Positions 7,737 to 16,124 are shown, counted from the stretch's first letter. The stretch: 64,000 nt of DNA from Polaromonas sp. (GCF_030689685.1 NZ_JAUYEY010000046.1:50040-114039), one strand, 5' to 3'. A program made the numbers and translations. The notes: generated from the sequence alone by a model not told the origin.

Positions 7737-9095
7737 ATGAAACTTGCATTTCTGGGTGCTGCGGGCACCGTCACCGGGTCAAAAACTCTGGTCACCCTGG
7801 AAGGCAAGCAGTTGCTCGTCGATTGCGGCCTGTTTCAAGGTTACAAAAACTTGCGCTTGATGAATTGGGAAGAATTTCCTTTCGATCCGACGCAGCTCGA
7901 TGCTGTCGTTCTGACGCACGCCCACCTGGACCATTCGGGTGCCTTGCCACTGCTCGTGAAGCGGGGATTTCGCGGCCCGGTATTTGCCACGCCGTCCACG
8001 ATCGAGGTTTGCGGGATTTTGCTGCCTGACAGCGGGCGACTTCAGGAAGAAGACGCGGAGTACGCCGACCGGCGCCAGCGCTCCAAGCACCATCCGGCAC
8101 TGCCGCTTTACACTGAAGAGGATGCCAAACGGGCCTTGCGCCAGCTCAGGCCGCTGCCTTTTGAAGAGCGCTCTGACAGCATCGCGGGCATGCAGTTGCG
8201 CTTGCGGCCCGCAGGTCACATTCTGGGCGCCAGCTCGGTTGAGTTGACTGCGGGGGAAACCACGGTGTTGTTCTCGGGGGACTTGGGGCGACCCGACGAT
8301 CTCATCATGCGCGCGCCAGCACCGATTGAGCGAGCCGACTACATCGTGGCCGAATCGACATACGGCGATCGTCTGCACGAAGCGTCGAATGCCGAGCTGC
8401 TGCTGGGCCAGGTGATCCAGCGCACGGCGGCGCGCGGAGGCATCGTGGTGATTCCCGCCTTTGCCGTCGGACGGGCGCAGTCGCTGCTGCATGCGATCTA
8501 CCGCCTCAAGCAGCGCTCGGAAATTCCCGATCTGCCCATTTACCTGAACAGCCCGATGGCCATCGACATGACCGACATCTATCACCGGCATCGTGCGGAG
8601 CATCGTTTGTCGGTGGAAGAATGCATCGGCATGGCCCGAGTCGCCACCATGGTTCGCACGCCCGATGAGTCGCGCGCCCTGGTGGCCAGGCGCCAGCCTG
8701 CCGTCATCGTTTCCGCCAGCGGCATGGCCACAGGGGGGAGGGTGTTGCATCACCTGAAAGCACTGGCTCCCCATTCGCGCAACACCATCGTGTTTGCCGG
8801 ATTTCAGGCCGGCGGCACACGTGGCGGCAGAATCGTCGCCGGTGAAAGCAGCATCCGCATTCACGGCGAGGACGTGGCGATCAACGCAGAGGTTGTCTCC
8901 CTGCCCGGTATGTCGGCCCATGCCGATGCCGAGCAGATCGTGCAGTGGCTCAAAACAGCGCCGAAGGCGCCCAAGGGCATCTACCTCAACCATGGTGAAC
9001 CGGGCCCGGCGGACGCACTGCGGCAACGCATCGAGCGCGAACTCGGCTGGCCTGCAAGCGTGCCCCGACTGGGACAGACGGTGGAGATCGTGTGA
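7737..9095 (+). CDS. MBL-fold / beta-CASP RNA-specificity hydrolase
   Basis: A 452-residue protein with the metallo-beta-lactamase zinc motif THAHLDHSG (H61, H63, D65, H66), a second ligand region HILGASSVEL and GDLGR. The beta-CASP insert is followed by FAVGRAQSLL, SASGMATGGR and MSAHADAEQI, typical of the RNA-metabolising MBL fold (CPSF/YSH1 family). In Burkholderiales such genes are often found with ribose-phosphate pyrophosphokinase and an archaeal-type thymidine phosphorylase. A fragment of the latter follows directly (4-bp overlap), so this was probably part of that nucleotide-salvage cluster. Confidence 0.88.
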   Translation: MKLAFLGAAGTVTGSKTLVTLEGKQLLVDCGLFQGYKNLRLMNWEEFPFDPTQLDAVVLTHAHLDHSGALPLLVKRGFRGPVFATPSTIEVCGILLPDSGRLQEEDAEYADRRQRSKHHPALPLYTEEDAKRALRQLRPLPFEERSDSIAGMQLRLRPAGHILGASSVELTAGETTVLFSGDLGRPDDLIMRAPAPIERADYIVAESTYGDRLHEASNAELLLGQVIQRTAARGGIVVIPAFAVGRAQSLLHAIYRLKQRSEIPDLPIYLNSPMAIDMTDIYHRHRAEHRLSVEECIGMARVATMVRTPDESRALVARRQPAVIVSASGMATGGRVLHHLKALAPHSRNTIVFAGFQAGGTRGGRIVAGESSIRIHGEDVAINAEVVSLPGMSAHADAEQIVQWLKTAPKAPKGIYLNHGEPGPADALRQRIERELGWPASVPRLGQTVEIV

Positions 9096-9463
9096 TCGAG
9101 GGAACCGGTCTTTGCTTGCGACCGCTGGGGATAGACACGCACCAGGAGTTCGTGATCTACATGCGGCGCGACTGCCATATCTGCAGGGCAGAAGGCTTTG
9201 AGGTGCAAACACGCGTCGAAGTCACCCTGCGAGACCGCCACATCATTGCAAAGATCAACGTCGTGGGTTTTGAATTGCTGGCGCAGGAGGAGGTCAGCCT
9301 GTCGACCAGCGCCTGGCGAGCGCTGGGCGCCGCGAGCTGCGACACGATTTTTCACCCTTCGAACCGGATTGCGCTGGCGTCCGCCCTTGCCGCGAGCGTG
9401 CGCGAATTGCTGCCGAATTCAATGACATCCCCATCGTTTCAAAGGAAAAATCATCATGCGTAA
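9092..9463 (+). pseudogene. Truncated thymidine phosphorylase (N-terminal domain only)
   Basis: A 123-codon frame whose first ~85 residues match my memory of the N-terminal domain of archaeal-type thymidine phosphorylases (LRPLGIDTHQEFVIYMRRD, then CRAEGFEVQTRVEV, then a WRALGA segment). Full-length members are about 500 residues; the glycosyltransferase domains are absent. The last ~35 residues show no family resemblance, and the frame runs 8 bp into the LemA gene. It looks like the 5-prime end of a gene whose body was deleted when the LemA cassette was joined here. The fragment could still be translated but should lack activity. Confidence 0.65.
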
Positions 9464-10088
9464 ATTTATTGCTTTGCTGCTCGCACTGGTGGCCCTCGGT
9501 CTCACCGGCTGCGGTTACAACACATTTCAAACCGGTGAGGAGCAGGTGAAGGCGAGTTGGTCGGAGGTGGTCAACCAGTACCAGCGCCGGGCCGACCTGG
9601 TGCCCAATCTCGTCAGCACCGTCAAGGGTGAGGCGAAGTTCGAGCAGGACACACTGACCAAGGTGATTGAGGCTCGTTCCAAGGCTACATCGATCCAGGC
9701 GACACCCGAGCTGATCAATGACCCTGCGGCGTTCCAGAAATTTCAGCAGGCCCAAGGCCAATTGACGGGCGCGTTGTCGCGACTGATGGTGGTGTCTGAA
9801 AACTACCCCAACCTCAGGGCTAACCAGGGCTTCCGGGATTTGCAGGCGCAGTTGGAGGGCACAGAAAATCGAATCACGGTAGCCCGCAAGCGATACATCA
9901 CCTCGGTACAAGACTACAACGTGACCGTGCGCTCCTTTCCCTCCAATTTGACGGCCATGGTTTTTGGCTACAAGGAAAAGCCCAACTTCACTGTCGAAAA
10001 CGAAACAGAAATCGCCAAGCCGCCCACAGTCAGCTTTGATACCGCACCGGCCAAACCCGCTGTTGGTGTCTCCGGAGCGGCCAAGTGA
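9456..10088 (+). CDS. LemA family protein
   Basis: A 210-residue protein with an N-terminal hydrophobic anchor ending in a lipobox-like LGLTGCG. It is followed by the LemA signature (EQVKASWSEVVNQYQRRADLVPNLV) and a long helical body ending SFPSNLTAMVFGYKEKPNF. LemA proteins form helical, envelope-anchored domains of poorly defined function and are typically encoded with TPM-domain proteins, as here. Its stop overlaps the next start by 4 bp. Confidence 0.93.
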   Translation: MRKFIALLLALVALGLTGCGYNTFQTGEEQVKASWSEVVNQYQRRADLVPNLVSTVKGEAKFEQDTLTKVIEARSKATSIQATPELINDPAAFQKFQQAQGQLTGALSRLMVVSENYPNLRANQGFRDLQAQLEGTENRITVARKRYITSVQDYNVTVRSFPSNLTAMVFGYKEKPNFTVENETEIAKPPTVSFDTAPAKPAVGVSGAAK

Positions 10089-10954
10089 CCACGATGCGTA
10101 TCGGCGCAAGGGTGGCAGCGACGATGCTGCTCGGATTCACGCTGTCCATATCCTTCCAGGCCGCTGCGCAAGTCGCTGTTCCGGTTTTGACCGGGCATGT
10201 CATGGATCTGACAGGTACCTTAACAACTGAACAGAAAGCCACGCTGGAACAAACGCTGACTGCCTTTGAAGCGCGCAAAGGCAGTCAGGTGGTCGTGCTC
10301 ATGATTCCTTCGTCCGCTCCCGAGGCCATCGAACCCTATGCCCTTCGTGTTGCGGAGCAGTGGAAGCTCGGTCGAAAGAAAATCGATGACGGCGCGATCC
10401 TTGTAGTCGCCAAGAACGACCGTACGCTGCGGATCGAGGTAGGGTACGGCCTGGAAGGGGCGCTCAATGATGCCACCAGCAAACGCATCATTAGCGAGAC
10501 CATTCTTCCGATGTTCAAACAGCAGGACTTCTTTGGCGGTATCACCGCTGGCGTTGCTCAAATCATCCGCGTCGTTGACGGGGAGCCTTTGCCGACTCCT
10601 GGCAAAGGCGCCGTCGGCAGTGCTGGCAGTTTTCAGCAGTACTTGCCGCTTGTTTTCATTCTGGCATTGACGGTGGGTGGCATGTTGCGTGCGGCGCTGG
10701 GCCGGGTTCCCGGGGCGCTGGTCACAGGCGGTGCCGTCGCTGTGCTGGCCTGGCTACTTGCAGGCGCTGTTTCCATGGCTTTAATTGCAGGCGCGATGGC
10801 GCTTTTTGTGACCCTGGTCAGCGGTGGCATGGGCGGGCGTGGGCACGGGCATGGTGGTTACTACGGTGGCGGTGGCCGGGGTGGCTTTGGCGGCGGAGGC
10901 TTTCGCGGAGGCGGCGGCGGATTCGGCGGCGGCGGTGCAACGGGGAGGTGGTAA
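10085..10954 (+). CDS. TPM-domain (YgcG-like) membrane protein with Gly-rich tail
   Basis: A 289-residue protein: signal peptide, a TPM domain (VMDLTGTLTTEQKATLEQTLTAFE split over residues 35-60; VVLMIPS; VEVGYGLEGALND-like segment IEVGYGLEGALND), two or three transmembrane helices (about 185-245) and a Gly/His-rich C-terminus (GGYYGGGGRGGFGGGG). The GTG at 10085 overlaps the LemA stop; an ATG at 10094 is an alternative start. TPM proteins are proposed repair or phosphatase-like factors; in bacteria the role is unsettled. The LemA-TPM pairing is a recurrent envelope module. Confidence 0.9.
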   Translation: MTTMRIGARVAATMLLGFTLSISFQAAAQVAVPVLTGHVMDLTGTLTTEQKATLEQTLTAFEARKGSQVVVLMIPSSAPEAIEPYALRVAEQWKLGRKKIDDGAILVVAKNDRTLRIEVGYGLEGALNDATSKRIISETILPMFKQQDFFGGITAGVAQIIRVVDGEPLPTPGKGAVGSAGSFQQYLPLVFILALTVGGMLRAALGRVPGALVTGGAVAVLAWLLAGAVSMALIAGAMALFVTLVSGGMGGRGHGHGGYYGGGGRGGFGGGGFRGGGGGFGGGGATGRW

Positions 10955-10956
10955 TC

Positions 10957-11454
10957 ATGAAAATAGAACGCATAGTCAAGCACCTTTTTACAACTCAGGC
11001 GCAGGTCAGACGACACTTTGATCGCAGCTCTTTGACCGCTATCGAAAGCGCTATCAAAGAAAGTGAGACGGCGCACGCTGGTGAGATCCGCTTTGTAGTC
11101 GAAGACGCCTTGGACGGCTTGCCCTTGTTCCAGGGGCAGTCGGCCAGAGAGCGAGCAATTGATCTGTTCTCGCAACTGCGTGTGTGGGACACCCAGGACA
11201 ACACGGGCGTGTTGATCTACCTGTTGCTGGCCGACCGGGCTGTAGAGATCGTTGCTGATCGCGGGATAAACGAAAAAGTGGACTCGCAGGAGTGGCGCAA
11301 GATTTGCCAGCAGATGGAAACGGCCTTCATGCAATCGAACTATGGAAGCGGCGTGGTCAGCGGTGTGCATGCTGTGACGCAGCACTTGGTGCAGCACTTT
11401 CCGTCGGTTGGCGGCAACGGCAATGAACTGCCAGACAAGCCGGTGGTGCTGTAA
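10957..11454 (+). CDS. Second TPM-domain protein
   Basis: A 165-residue soluble TPM-domain protein (HAGEIRFVVEDALDGLPL; ARERAIDLFSQLRVWDTQDN; VLIYLLLADRAVEIVADRGI) without signal peptide or Gly-rich tail. The ATG at 10957 is preferred over the in-frame GTG at 10948 because GGAGGT (10945-10949 region) sits at proper distance. The gene starts just after the stop of the preceding TPM gene and its stop overlaps the next start (TAATG), completing a tightly coupled LemA-TPM-TPM-SRPBCC cassette. Confidence 0.88.
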   Translation: MKIERIVKHLFTTQAQVRRHFDRSSLTAIESAIKESETAHAGEIRFVVEDALDGLPLFQGQSARERAIDLFSQLRVWDTQDNTGVLIYLLLADRAVEIVADRGINEKVDSQEWRKICQQMETAFMQSNYGSGVVSGVHAVTQHLVQHFPSVGGNGNELPDKPVVL

Positions 11455-12035
11455 TGCAGGCAACGATGGAAATAGCTGTAAGGGGATTGCTGTCTCTGCT
11501 GGCGCTATGCCTGCTGGGGTTCAGCGCAGAAGCGCTGGCCGAGCGGGACGTCAGGATAACGCGCGACGCAGACACGATCCGCATTGATGCCAGGCTGCGT
11601 GTTGACGTGCACCATCACCTCGCCTGGCAGGTGCTGACCGACTACGACAATCTCGCGCGTTTCGTCCCGGGCCTGTCAAGCAGTCGTATCGTGAGCGAGC
11701 CGGGCGCGCCGATGCTGCTCAAACAGGTTGGACAGTCAGGGCTTTTGTGGTTGACATTGCCGATCGAGGTTGTCGTTCGGATCGAGGAAGTACCGCTCGA
11801 GGCAATTCGTTTTTTTGCTGTCAACGGGACGCTAAAGAGCAAATCCGGCGAGTGGCGCATCGAGGCGCAGGACGATGCGACGCTTCTGATCTACCGGGCC
11901 AGCATTGTTCCCGGGTTCTGGGTGCCGCCACTGGTCGGGACTGCAGTGATGGCGCAGGACGTCAGGAGCAAGCTTGTAGGGGTCGCCAACGAAATGACGC
12001 GGCGTGCGGCTTCTGCCCAATCGGGGAAGCTCTGA
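11454..12035 (+). CDS. SRPBCC-fold exported protein (polyketide cyclase/START-like)
   Basis: A 193-residue protein with a signal peptide (LLSLLALCLLGFSAEALA) and a START/SRPBCC-type lipid-binding fold: VDVHHHLAWQVLTDYDNLARF followed by VPGLSSSRIV and LLIYRASIVPGFWVPPL. These proteins bind hydrophobic ligands; the ligand here is unknown. It is translationally coupled to the second TPM gene, so it probably acts with the LemA/TPM proteins in the envelope. Confidence 0.8.
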   Translation: MQATMEIAVRGLLSLLALCLLGFSAEALAERDVRITRDADTIRIDARLRVDVHHHLAWQVLTDYDNLARFVPGLSSSRIVSEPGAPMLLKQVGQSGLLWLTLPIEVVVRIEEVPLEAIRFFAVNGTLKSKSGEWRIEAQDDATLLIYRASIVPGFWVPPLVGTAVMAQDVRSKLVGVANEMTRRAASAQSGKL

Positions 12036-12101
12036 TCAGAGGTTATCAGTGAGGCAGTATTCAACGCATGCATCAGCATGTATTTTTTAAAGGAGCATGT
12101 T

Positions 12102-12347
12102 ATGTACGGGTTTGACCACGGTGTGTGGATGATGGGTGGCTGGGTTGTGATGCTGGCGTTCTGGTTGCTGCCGTTTGTCCTCTTGTTTGTCGCCATAAAG
12201 GGTTTCTTCGGGAGGTCCAAGCCGAGCACGGACCAGAGCGCGCTTGAAATACTCGAAAAAGTCTATGCCAGCGGAAAAATCAGCCGCGAAGAGTTCCTGC
12301 GCAAGCGCGACGATTTGCAAGCAAGACCGCCCGCAGGCGTGCCTTGA
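12102..12347 (+). CDS. SHOCT-domain small membrane protein
   Basis: An 81-residue protein with one transmembrane helix (WVVMLAFWLLPFVLLFVAI) and a C-terminal SHOCT motif (ALEILEKVYASGKISREEF). The start at 12102 is chosen from AAAGGAG at 12088-12094; the upstream ATG at 12078 would place that site inside the gene. SHOCT tails are oligomerisation modules of unknown specific function and are frequent in metal-resistance clusters. Confidence 0.85.
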   Translation: MYGFDHGVWMMGGWVVMLAFWLLPFVLLFVAIKGFFGRSKPSTDQSALEILEKVYASGKISREEFLRKRDDLQARPPAGVP

Positions 12348-12411
12348 ATAGCGGGGCGCGCGTGCCACCGCCTTGTCACCGAATATGCTTACCACTGCAA
12401 AGGAGAAAGTC

Positions 12412-12852
12412 ATGTCTTTAGTACGGAACTTCCATCAAGTCAGGATCGGCGGCCGGATCCTTGCGGTCGCGCTTGGCCTGGTGGCTACGCCTTTGGCCGC
12501 TCTGGCGCAAACCAGCGCGGAGGCAACAGCCACGCGCTCGTCGAGTGATCGAGGGGTGACGGTCAAAGTGACACCGAAGTTGGTCGGGTCACCGGGCAGC
12601 CGCTGGGAATTTGGCATCGTGCTTGAGACCCACAGTACCGACCTGAGTGACGACCTGACTCAAATTGCCACTTTGACGACCAACGATGGGCGTATCCTCC
12701 GGCCCACGGCCTGGGTTGGCGCGGGTCCCACCGGCCACCACCGTGAAGGCGTGCTTGCATTCGAGGTTCCGCCGCCGCGGCCAAGTGCGGTTGAACTCAA
12801 GATCGCGCGGCCGGGTGAGTCCGAGCCCCGGATATTTCGCTGGCAACTCTGA
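12412..12852 (+). CDS. Exported protein of unknown function
   Basis: A 146-residue protein with a signal peptide (ILAVALGLVATPLAALAQ) and a compact mature part that reads as a beta-sandwich-like domain (VTVKVTPKLVGSPGSRWEF; HREGVLAFEVP; ELKIARPGESEPRIFRWQL). It has no cysteine and no obvious metal ligands. I do not recognise a named family. The AGGAG at 12401-12405 sets the start at 12412. It sits between the SHOCT and DUF6629 genes, in the same orientation. Confidence 0.7.
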   Translation: MSLVRNFHQVRIGGRILAVALGLVATPLAALAQTSAEATATRSSSDRGVTVKVTPKLVGSPGSRWEFGIVLETHSTDLSDDLTQIATLTTNDGRILRPTAWVGAGPTGHHREGVLAFEVPPPRPSAVELKIARPGESEPRIFRWQL

Positions 12853-12916
12853 TCAACACCCGAACTGAAGTTCGATATCGATCCCAACAAGTACATCAAG
12901 TACATCAAGGAATTGA

Positions 12917-13567
12917 ATGTGTTTCTCGGCCACCGCGAGTTTTTCTGCTGGCGTCGTTCTGGTGGGATTGGGTACGCTTACCCTTAGAGCGGTACGCCGC
13001 CCACGGGAGCTGCTGCTTGCCTCCATCCCTCTGTTGTTTGGCATCCAGCAACTAATCGAAGGCGTGATCTGGCTGACATTTAGCTACGAGGCGCCTTTAC
13101 TCAACGTGGTGATGACGCATCTCTACTCGTTTTTCTCTCACGTACTGTGGCCGGTCTATGTGCCGGTGGCGGTGCTGCTTGTCGAGCCGCCCGGGTGGCG
13201 CCGGAAAGCCCTGGGCCTCTTTGCAGCGGGGGGCTTTGCAGTGGGCGCCTATCTGATGTACGCCCTGGTGGCATTGCCCATCGTCTCGCGACCGACGGGT
13301 CAGCACATTGAGTATGTTGCGCCGCATTTCTTTGCAGCGACCGTGATGAGCCTGTACCTGCTATCGACCACGGTCAGCCCTGTTTTTTCCACGTATCGAA
13401 CGGTGAAAGTCTTCGGTGTGCTGGCGCTCCTGTCATTTGGTGCGGTGTACTATTTTTATGCGGCATGGTTCATTTCGGTGTGGTGTTTTTTTGCAGCCAT
13501 GTTGAGCGTCATCATTTATTTTCACCTTGTACAGCGACGCCTTTCCCGCGAGGAAGTGAACTGGTGA
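12917..13567 (+). CDS. DUF6629-like membrane protein
   Basis: A 216-residue integral membrane protein with about seven hydrophobic segments. The opening MCFSATASFSAGVVLVGLG and the phrase IPLLFGIQQLIEGVIWL are characteristic of a conserved bacterial membrane family that I recall as DUF6629. Its function is unknown. It is 64 bp downstream of the preceding gene and 24 bp upstream of the MFS gene. Confidence 0.78.
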   Translation: MCFSATASFSAGVVLVGLGTLTLRAVRRPRELLLASIPLLFGIQQLIEGVIWLTFSYEAPLLNVVMTHLYSFFSHVLWPVYVPVAVLLVEPPGWRRKALGLFAAGGFAVGAYLMYALVALPIVSRPTGQHIEYVAPHFFAATVMSLYLLSTTVSPVFSTYRTVKVFGVLALLSFGAVYYFYAAWFISVWCFFAAMLSVIIYFHLVQRRLSREEVNW

Positions 13568-13591
13568 TATCTGCGCCGCGCACATTGAACC

Positions 13592-14851
13592 ATGAGCCGT
13601 CCCACCGCCCTTGATGCATCGCGGGTTGAACCTGCGGACCTGCGGTCCGCGCAATTGGCGTGGCTGGCGGCTGCGGTATTTGTTGTATCGGCTGGCTACG
13701 GGGCATTGCTGCCACTGCTGCCTGGTTGGCTGACTTCGATGATGCTCATTGCCTACGGCCCGGAAGTAGCTCGCCATGTCGGCTTCCTCAGCGGCGTGTA
13801 TGCCGCAGGCGTGCTGATTGGAGCCCCCTTGTGGGGAGTCGTTTCAGATCGCACCGGGCGAAGTCGAATACTCATCGTCGGGCTTATTGGATACGTTGCA
13901 AGCCTGCTTCTTCTGCTTGTTCCGGCTTTTTCCAGTTTGTGGGGCCTCTACGCGTTGCGTGGCATGACCGGTTTCTTTGTGGCGGCGGTTGTTCCCGTGG
14001 TTTCAGCACTTGTTGCTGAAAATACGCCCGACCAGCATCGCGCACGACGCTTCGCGTGGCTAGGCGCGGTGTCGCTTCTTGGATTCCTGTTCGGGCCTGC
14101 GCTGAACGTTGCGGCTGATGTTGTTGCGCGATGGACAGGCGAGGGGCTTATTTCTTCAGCGCGGGCTGTGATTATTCTGTCTGCGCTGTCAGGCGCGGTC
14201 ATGATGGTGGGGCTGACCCGAACCCTGCCTGCACCTGGTAGTGCTGCTGCACGTGCTTACGCCGGACCCGCAGCCTACGGCGGAGCTCGCCTCATTTCAT
14301 TGTGGTGGGTTAGCGGCACAGTGATGTTTGTACTCGCAGGCTTTGAATTGGGCATTGTTCTGCAGGGGCAGCAGCAGGCAGTGCTGTCGGCTCGCCAGGC
14401 CGCGATGATGCTCGCAGAGTGCAGCCTCGTGATGCTCGGCATCAACGCACTTCTTTTCTTCACGGGGCTGCTTGAGAAGGTTCCGTCGCGTACCTTGCTG
14501 GCCGCTGGGATGATTCTGGCTTTGGCAGGATTGGTCGTGTTGACCATACATCGGTCTGAGGTCTGGATGTACCTGGGCGTCAGTTTGATAGCTGCCGGTA
14601 TCGGTCTTATTTTGCCAGTCGTTGCTTACCTGGCCGCTGGCGCTTCATTCAACAAGCTGGGCGCCACCATGGGCGGTCTGGCTGCGGCCGCTGGCTTTGG
14701 ACAGACGCTTGGATCGGCCTTCGGCGGATGGCTTTTCGGTAGCTTCCCGCAGGGCGGTTTTGGATGGCTGAGTATTCCGCTGGTCGTCATGCTGGGTTTC
14801 CTGTGGGCACGGCGCGACTGGTGTGCAGATTCTCTCCGCCGCATCGCTTAG
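13592..14851 (+). CDS. MFS transporter
   Basis: A 419-residue major facilitator with twelve predicted helices. The loop 2-3 motif is LWGVVSDRTGRSRILIVGL, the MFS motif A, and the helix 5 region contains LGFLFGPALN. It resembles drug/metabolite antiporters (DHA family). The substrate cannot be read from sequence. It follows the DUF6629 gene closely and may be in its operon; the next 150 bp hold no gene. Confidence 0.88.
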   Translation: MSRPTALDASRVEPADLRSAQLAWLAAAVFVVSAGYGALLPLLPGWLTSMMLIAYGPEVARHVGFLSGVYAAGVLIGAPLWGVVSDRTGRSRILIVGLIGYVASLLLLLVPAFSSLWGLYALRGMTGFFVAAVVPVVSALVAENTPDQHRARRFAWLGAVSLLGFLFGPALNVAADVVARWTGEGLISSARAVIILSALSGAVMMVGLTRTLPAPGSAAARAYAGPAAYGGARLISLWWVSGTVMFVLAGFELGIVLQGQQQAVLSARQAAMMLAECSLVMLGINALLFFTGLLEKVPSRTLLAAGMILALAGLVVLTIHRSEVWMYLGVSLIAAGIGLILPVVAYLAAGASFNKLGATMGGLAAAAGFGQTLGSAFGGWLFGSFPQGGFGWLSIPLVVMLGFLWARRDWCADSLRRIA

Positions 14852-15000
14852 CCACCGCGTTCGGCCCGCTAAAACGGCCACCCATTCCTCGCTGTGGGGG
14901 TGCCGAACGCCGTTTCGGAACGCTGGCGGAGAGGGTATTTAAGCGCGTTGCCGCCGCGCAAGCCACCAGCCAGTCATCCTGAAAAAAACTGGCGGGAGTA

Positions 15001-15287
15001 TCAGCATTTCGCCATGCTGAACCCGGTCATCAGCATCAGCGCGTAACCGGCCCAACCCGGTTGGTCTGCCCAGACTGATCGGCCCAGCCAACACAGAAAA
15101 TCAGCATGACGATGAGCCCGTCCCCATGACTGGGAACGATGCAGTGCAGCGCAAGCTCGGACCAGCTCCCACCCTCGACATACAGCGGCATTTGCGCCAC
15201 TTCCCATGGAAAATTGAGCAGGACCGAAATCACAAACAGCACGGCCAGTCCGGGAAGTATTTTTTCGGTGTAATCTGGTTTTTCCAT
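15001..15287 (-). pseudogene. Frameshifted, truncated membrane protein
   Basis: From an ATG at 15285-15287 the frame reads MEKPDYTEKILPGLAVLFVI, then NFPWEVAQMPLY and ALHCIVPSHGDGLIVMLIFC, a recognisable membrane-protein family (FPWE...MPLY...GDG). Near 15085-15110 the similarity continues in another frame (WAGYALMLMTGFSMA) and stops after a few residues. One frameshift and loss of the remaining helices make it a remnant. Full-length relatives are about 150-180 residues, from memory. Confidence 0.65.
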
Positions 15288-15307
15288 GTTGAGGCGTAAC
15301 CCTGTTT

Positions 15308-15333
15308 TCACCTGCACCGAATGGTGCAAGTGA
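15308..15333. repeat. Imperfect dyad upstream of the pseudogene
   Basis: Arms TCACCTGCACC (15308-15318) and GGTGCAAGTGA (15323-15333) around GAAT, 10 of 11 positions paired. Flanking CCCTG (15300-15304) and CAGGG extend the symmetry. It lies just upstream of the pseudogene start on the minus strand and could be an operator left from an intact gene. Confidence 0.45.
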
Positions 15334-15379
15334 CAGGGCATCGCCAGATGCTTGAATCAGGGTTGAGCGTGCGCAGGCT

Positions 15380-15395
15380 GTAGGTTGCAGCCTAC
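15380..15395. repeat. GTAGGTTGCAGCCTAC dyad, copy 2
   Basis: Differs by one base from the dyad at 1293-1308. Here an overlapping AGGCTG/CAGCCT pair (15375-15380/15388-15393) adds further symmetry. It lies 125 bp upstream of the Csp-type copper-storage gene. No clear promoter boxes are spaced around it. Confidence 0.5.
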
Positions 15396-15520
15396 GCGGC
15401 ATGGCGGCCATCCCGTGCGCGTTAGATGTTGCCGAGCGCGCATTGTGAATGGGTTGTGGCATTTCGGCGCTGCGATTGTCTTCTACTTTGCCGACTCAAA
15501 CTACCATCTGGAGAACCACC

Positions 15521-15856
15521 ATGCCTCATCAACAATACAAGGCCTGCATTGAAGCTTGCAACGCCTGTGCCGTGGCCTGTAACCATTGCGCTACTTCCTG
15601 TCTGCATGAAACCGACGTCAAGATGATGGCCAAGTGCATCGCACTGGATATGGATTGCGCCCAGATTTGCGCATTGGCTGTAGCTGCCATGGCTCGGGGT
15701 AGCGCCCACGCCAAAGCGATCTGCGCACTTTGCGCTGAGATCTGCCAGTCCTGCGGGGACGAATGTGCGAAACACCATATGGCGCATTGTCAACAATGCG
15801 CCACAGCCTGCCATCAGTGCGCTCAAGAGTGCCGCAAAATGGCCACGATGGTCTGA
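15521..15856 (+). CDS. Four-helix bundle copper-storage protein (Csp/DUF326)
   Basis: A 111-residue protein with 19 cysteines arranged in CxxC and CxxxC repeats (ACIEACNACAVACNHCATSC; AICALCAEICQSCGDEC; HCQQCATACHQCAQEC). This is the signature of Csp-type four-helix bundles that store many Cu(I) ions inside the bundle. There is no signal peptide, so it should be cytosolic like Csp3. The start at 15521 follows a CTGGAGA site; the longer reading from 15449 adds an unrelated N-terminus. It is likely a thiol sink for cuprous ions escaping export. Confidence 0.92.
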   Translation: MPHQQYKACIEACNACAVACNHCATSCLHETDVKMMAKCIALDMDCAQICALAVAAMARGSAHAKAICALCAEICQSCGDECAKHHMAHCQQCATACHQCAQECRKMATMV

Positions 15857-15886
15857 ACAAGCGCCAACATTCAGAAAGAACCTGCC

Positions 15887-16073
15887 ATGAAAATCCATCT
15901 CAAAAAAATCAGACCCGCATCTTTGGCTCTTGCCGTCCTGAGCTTCGCGATGGCAAAGACCCGAAGATAAAGACAATGGACAAAGCGATCATCGCTGCGC
16001 AAAAAAAGAAATTGCCCAGTTCGACAAGTTTCTGACCACAAATGGTCTGTCTACCGACAAGATGAACAAATAG
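15887..16073 (+). pseudogene. Decayed DUF305-like exported protein
   Basis: A signal-peptide start (MKIHLKKIRPASLALAVLS) runs into a stop. The reading resumes in another frame as DPKIKTMDKAIIAAQKK and again in a third frame as EIAQFDKFL...TDKMNK. The middle and last pieces resemble the C-terminus of DUF305 proteins (K-DPEIK...II-AQ--EI--M), from memory. Most of the domain is missing and at least two frameshifts are present. It is 30 bp downstream of the Csp gene. Confidence 0.55.
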
Positions 16074-16124
16074 GCCGACCGAAGTCGGTCTCGGGTTCGT
16101 GCCTGAGACCGCTTCGCCCCGCAT

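Noticed and set aside
7779..9212. 477-codon minus-strand open frame opposite the MBL-fold gene
   Set aside because: The plus-strand protein has intact zinc motifs and family features; the reverse reading shows none.
10850..10950. GGC-rich tract as a tandem repeat
   Set aside because: It encodes the Gly-rich tail common in YgcG-type TPM proteins and has no regular unit.
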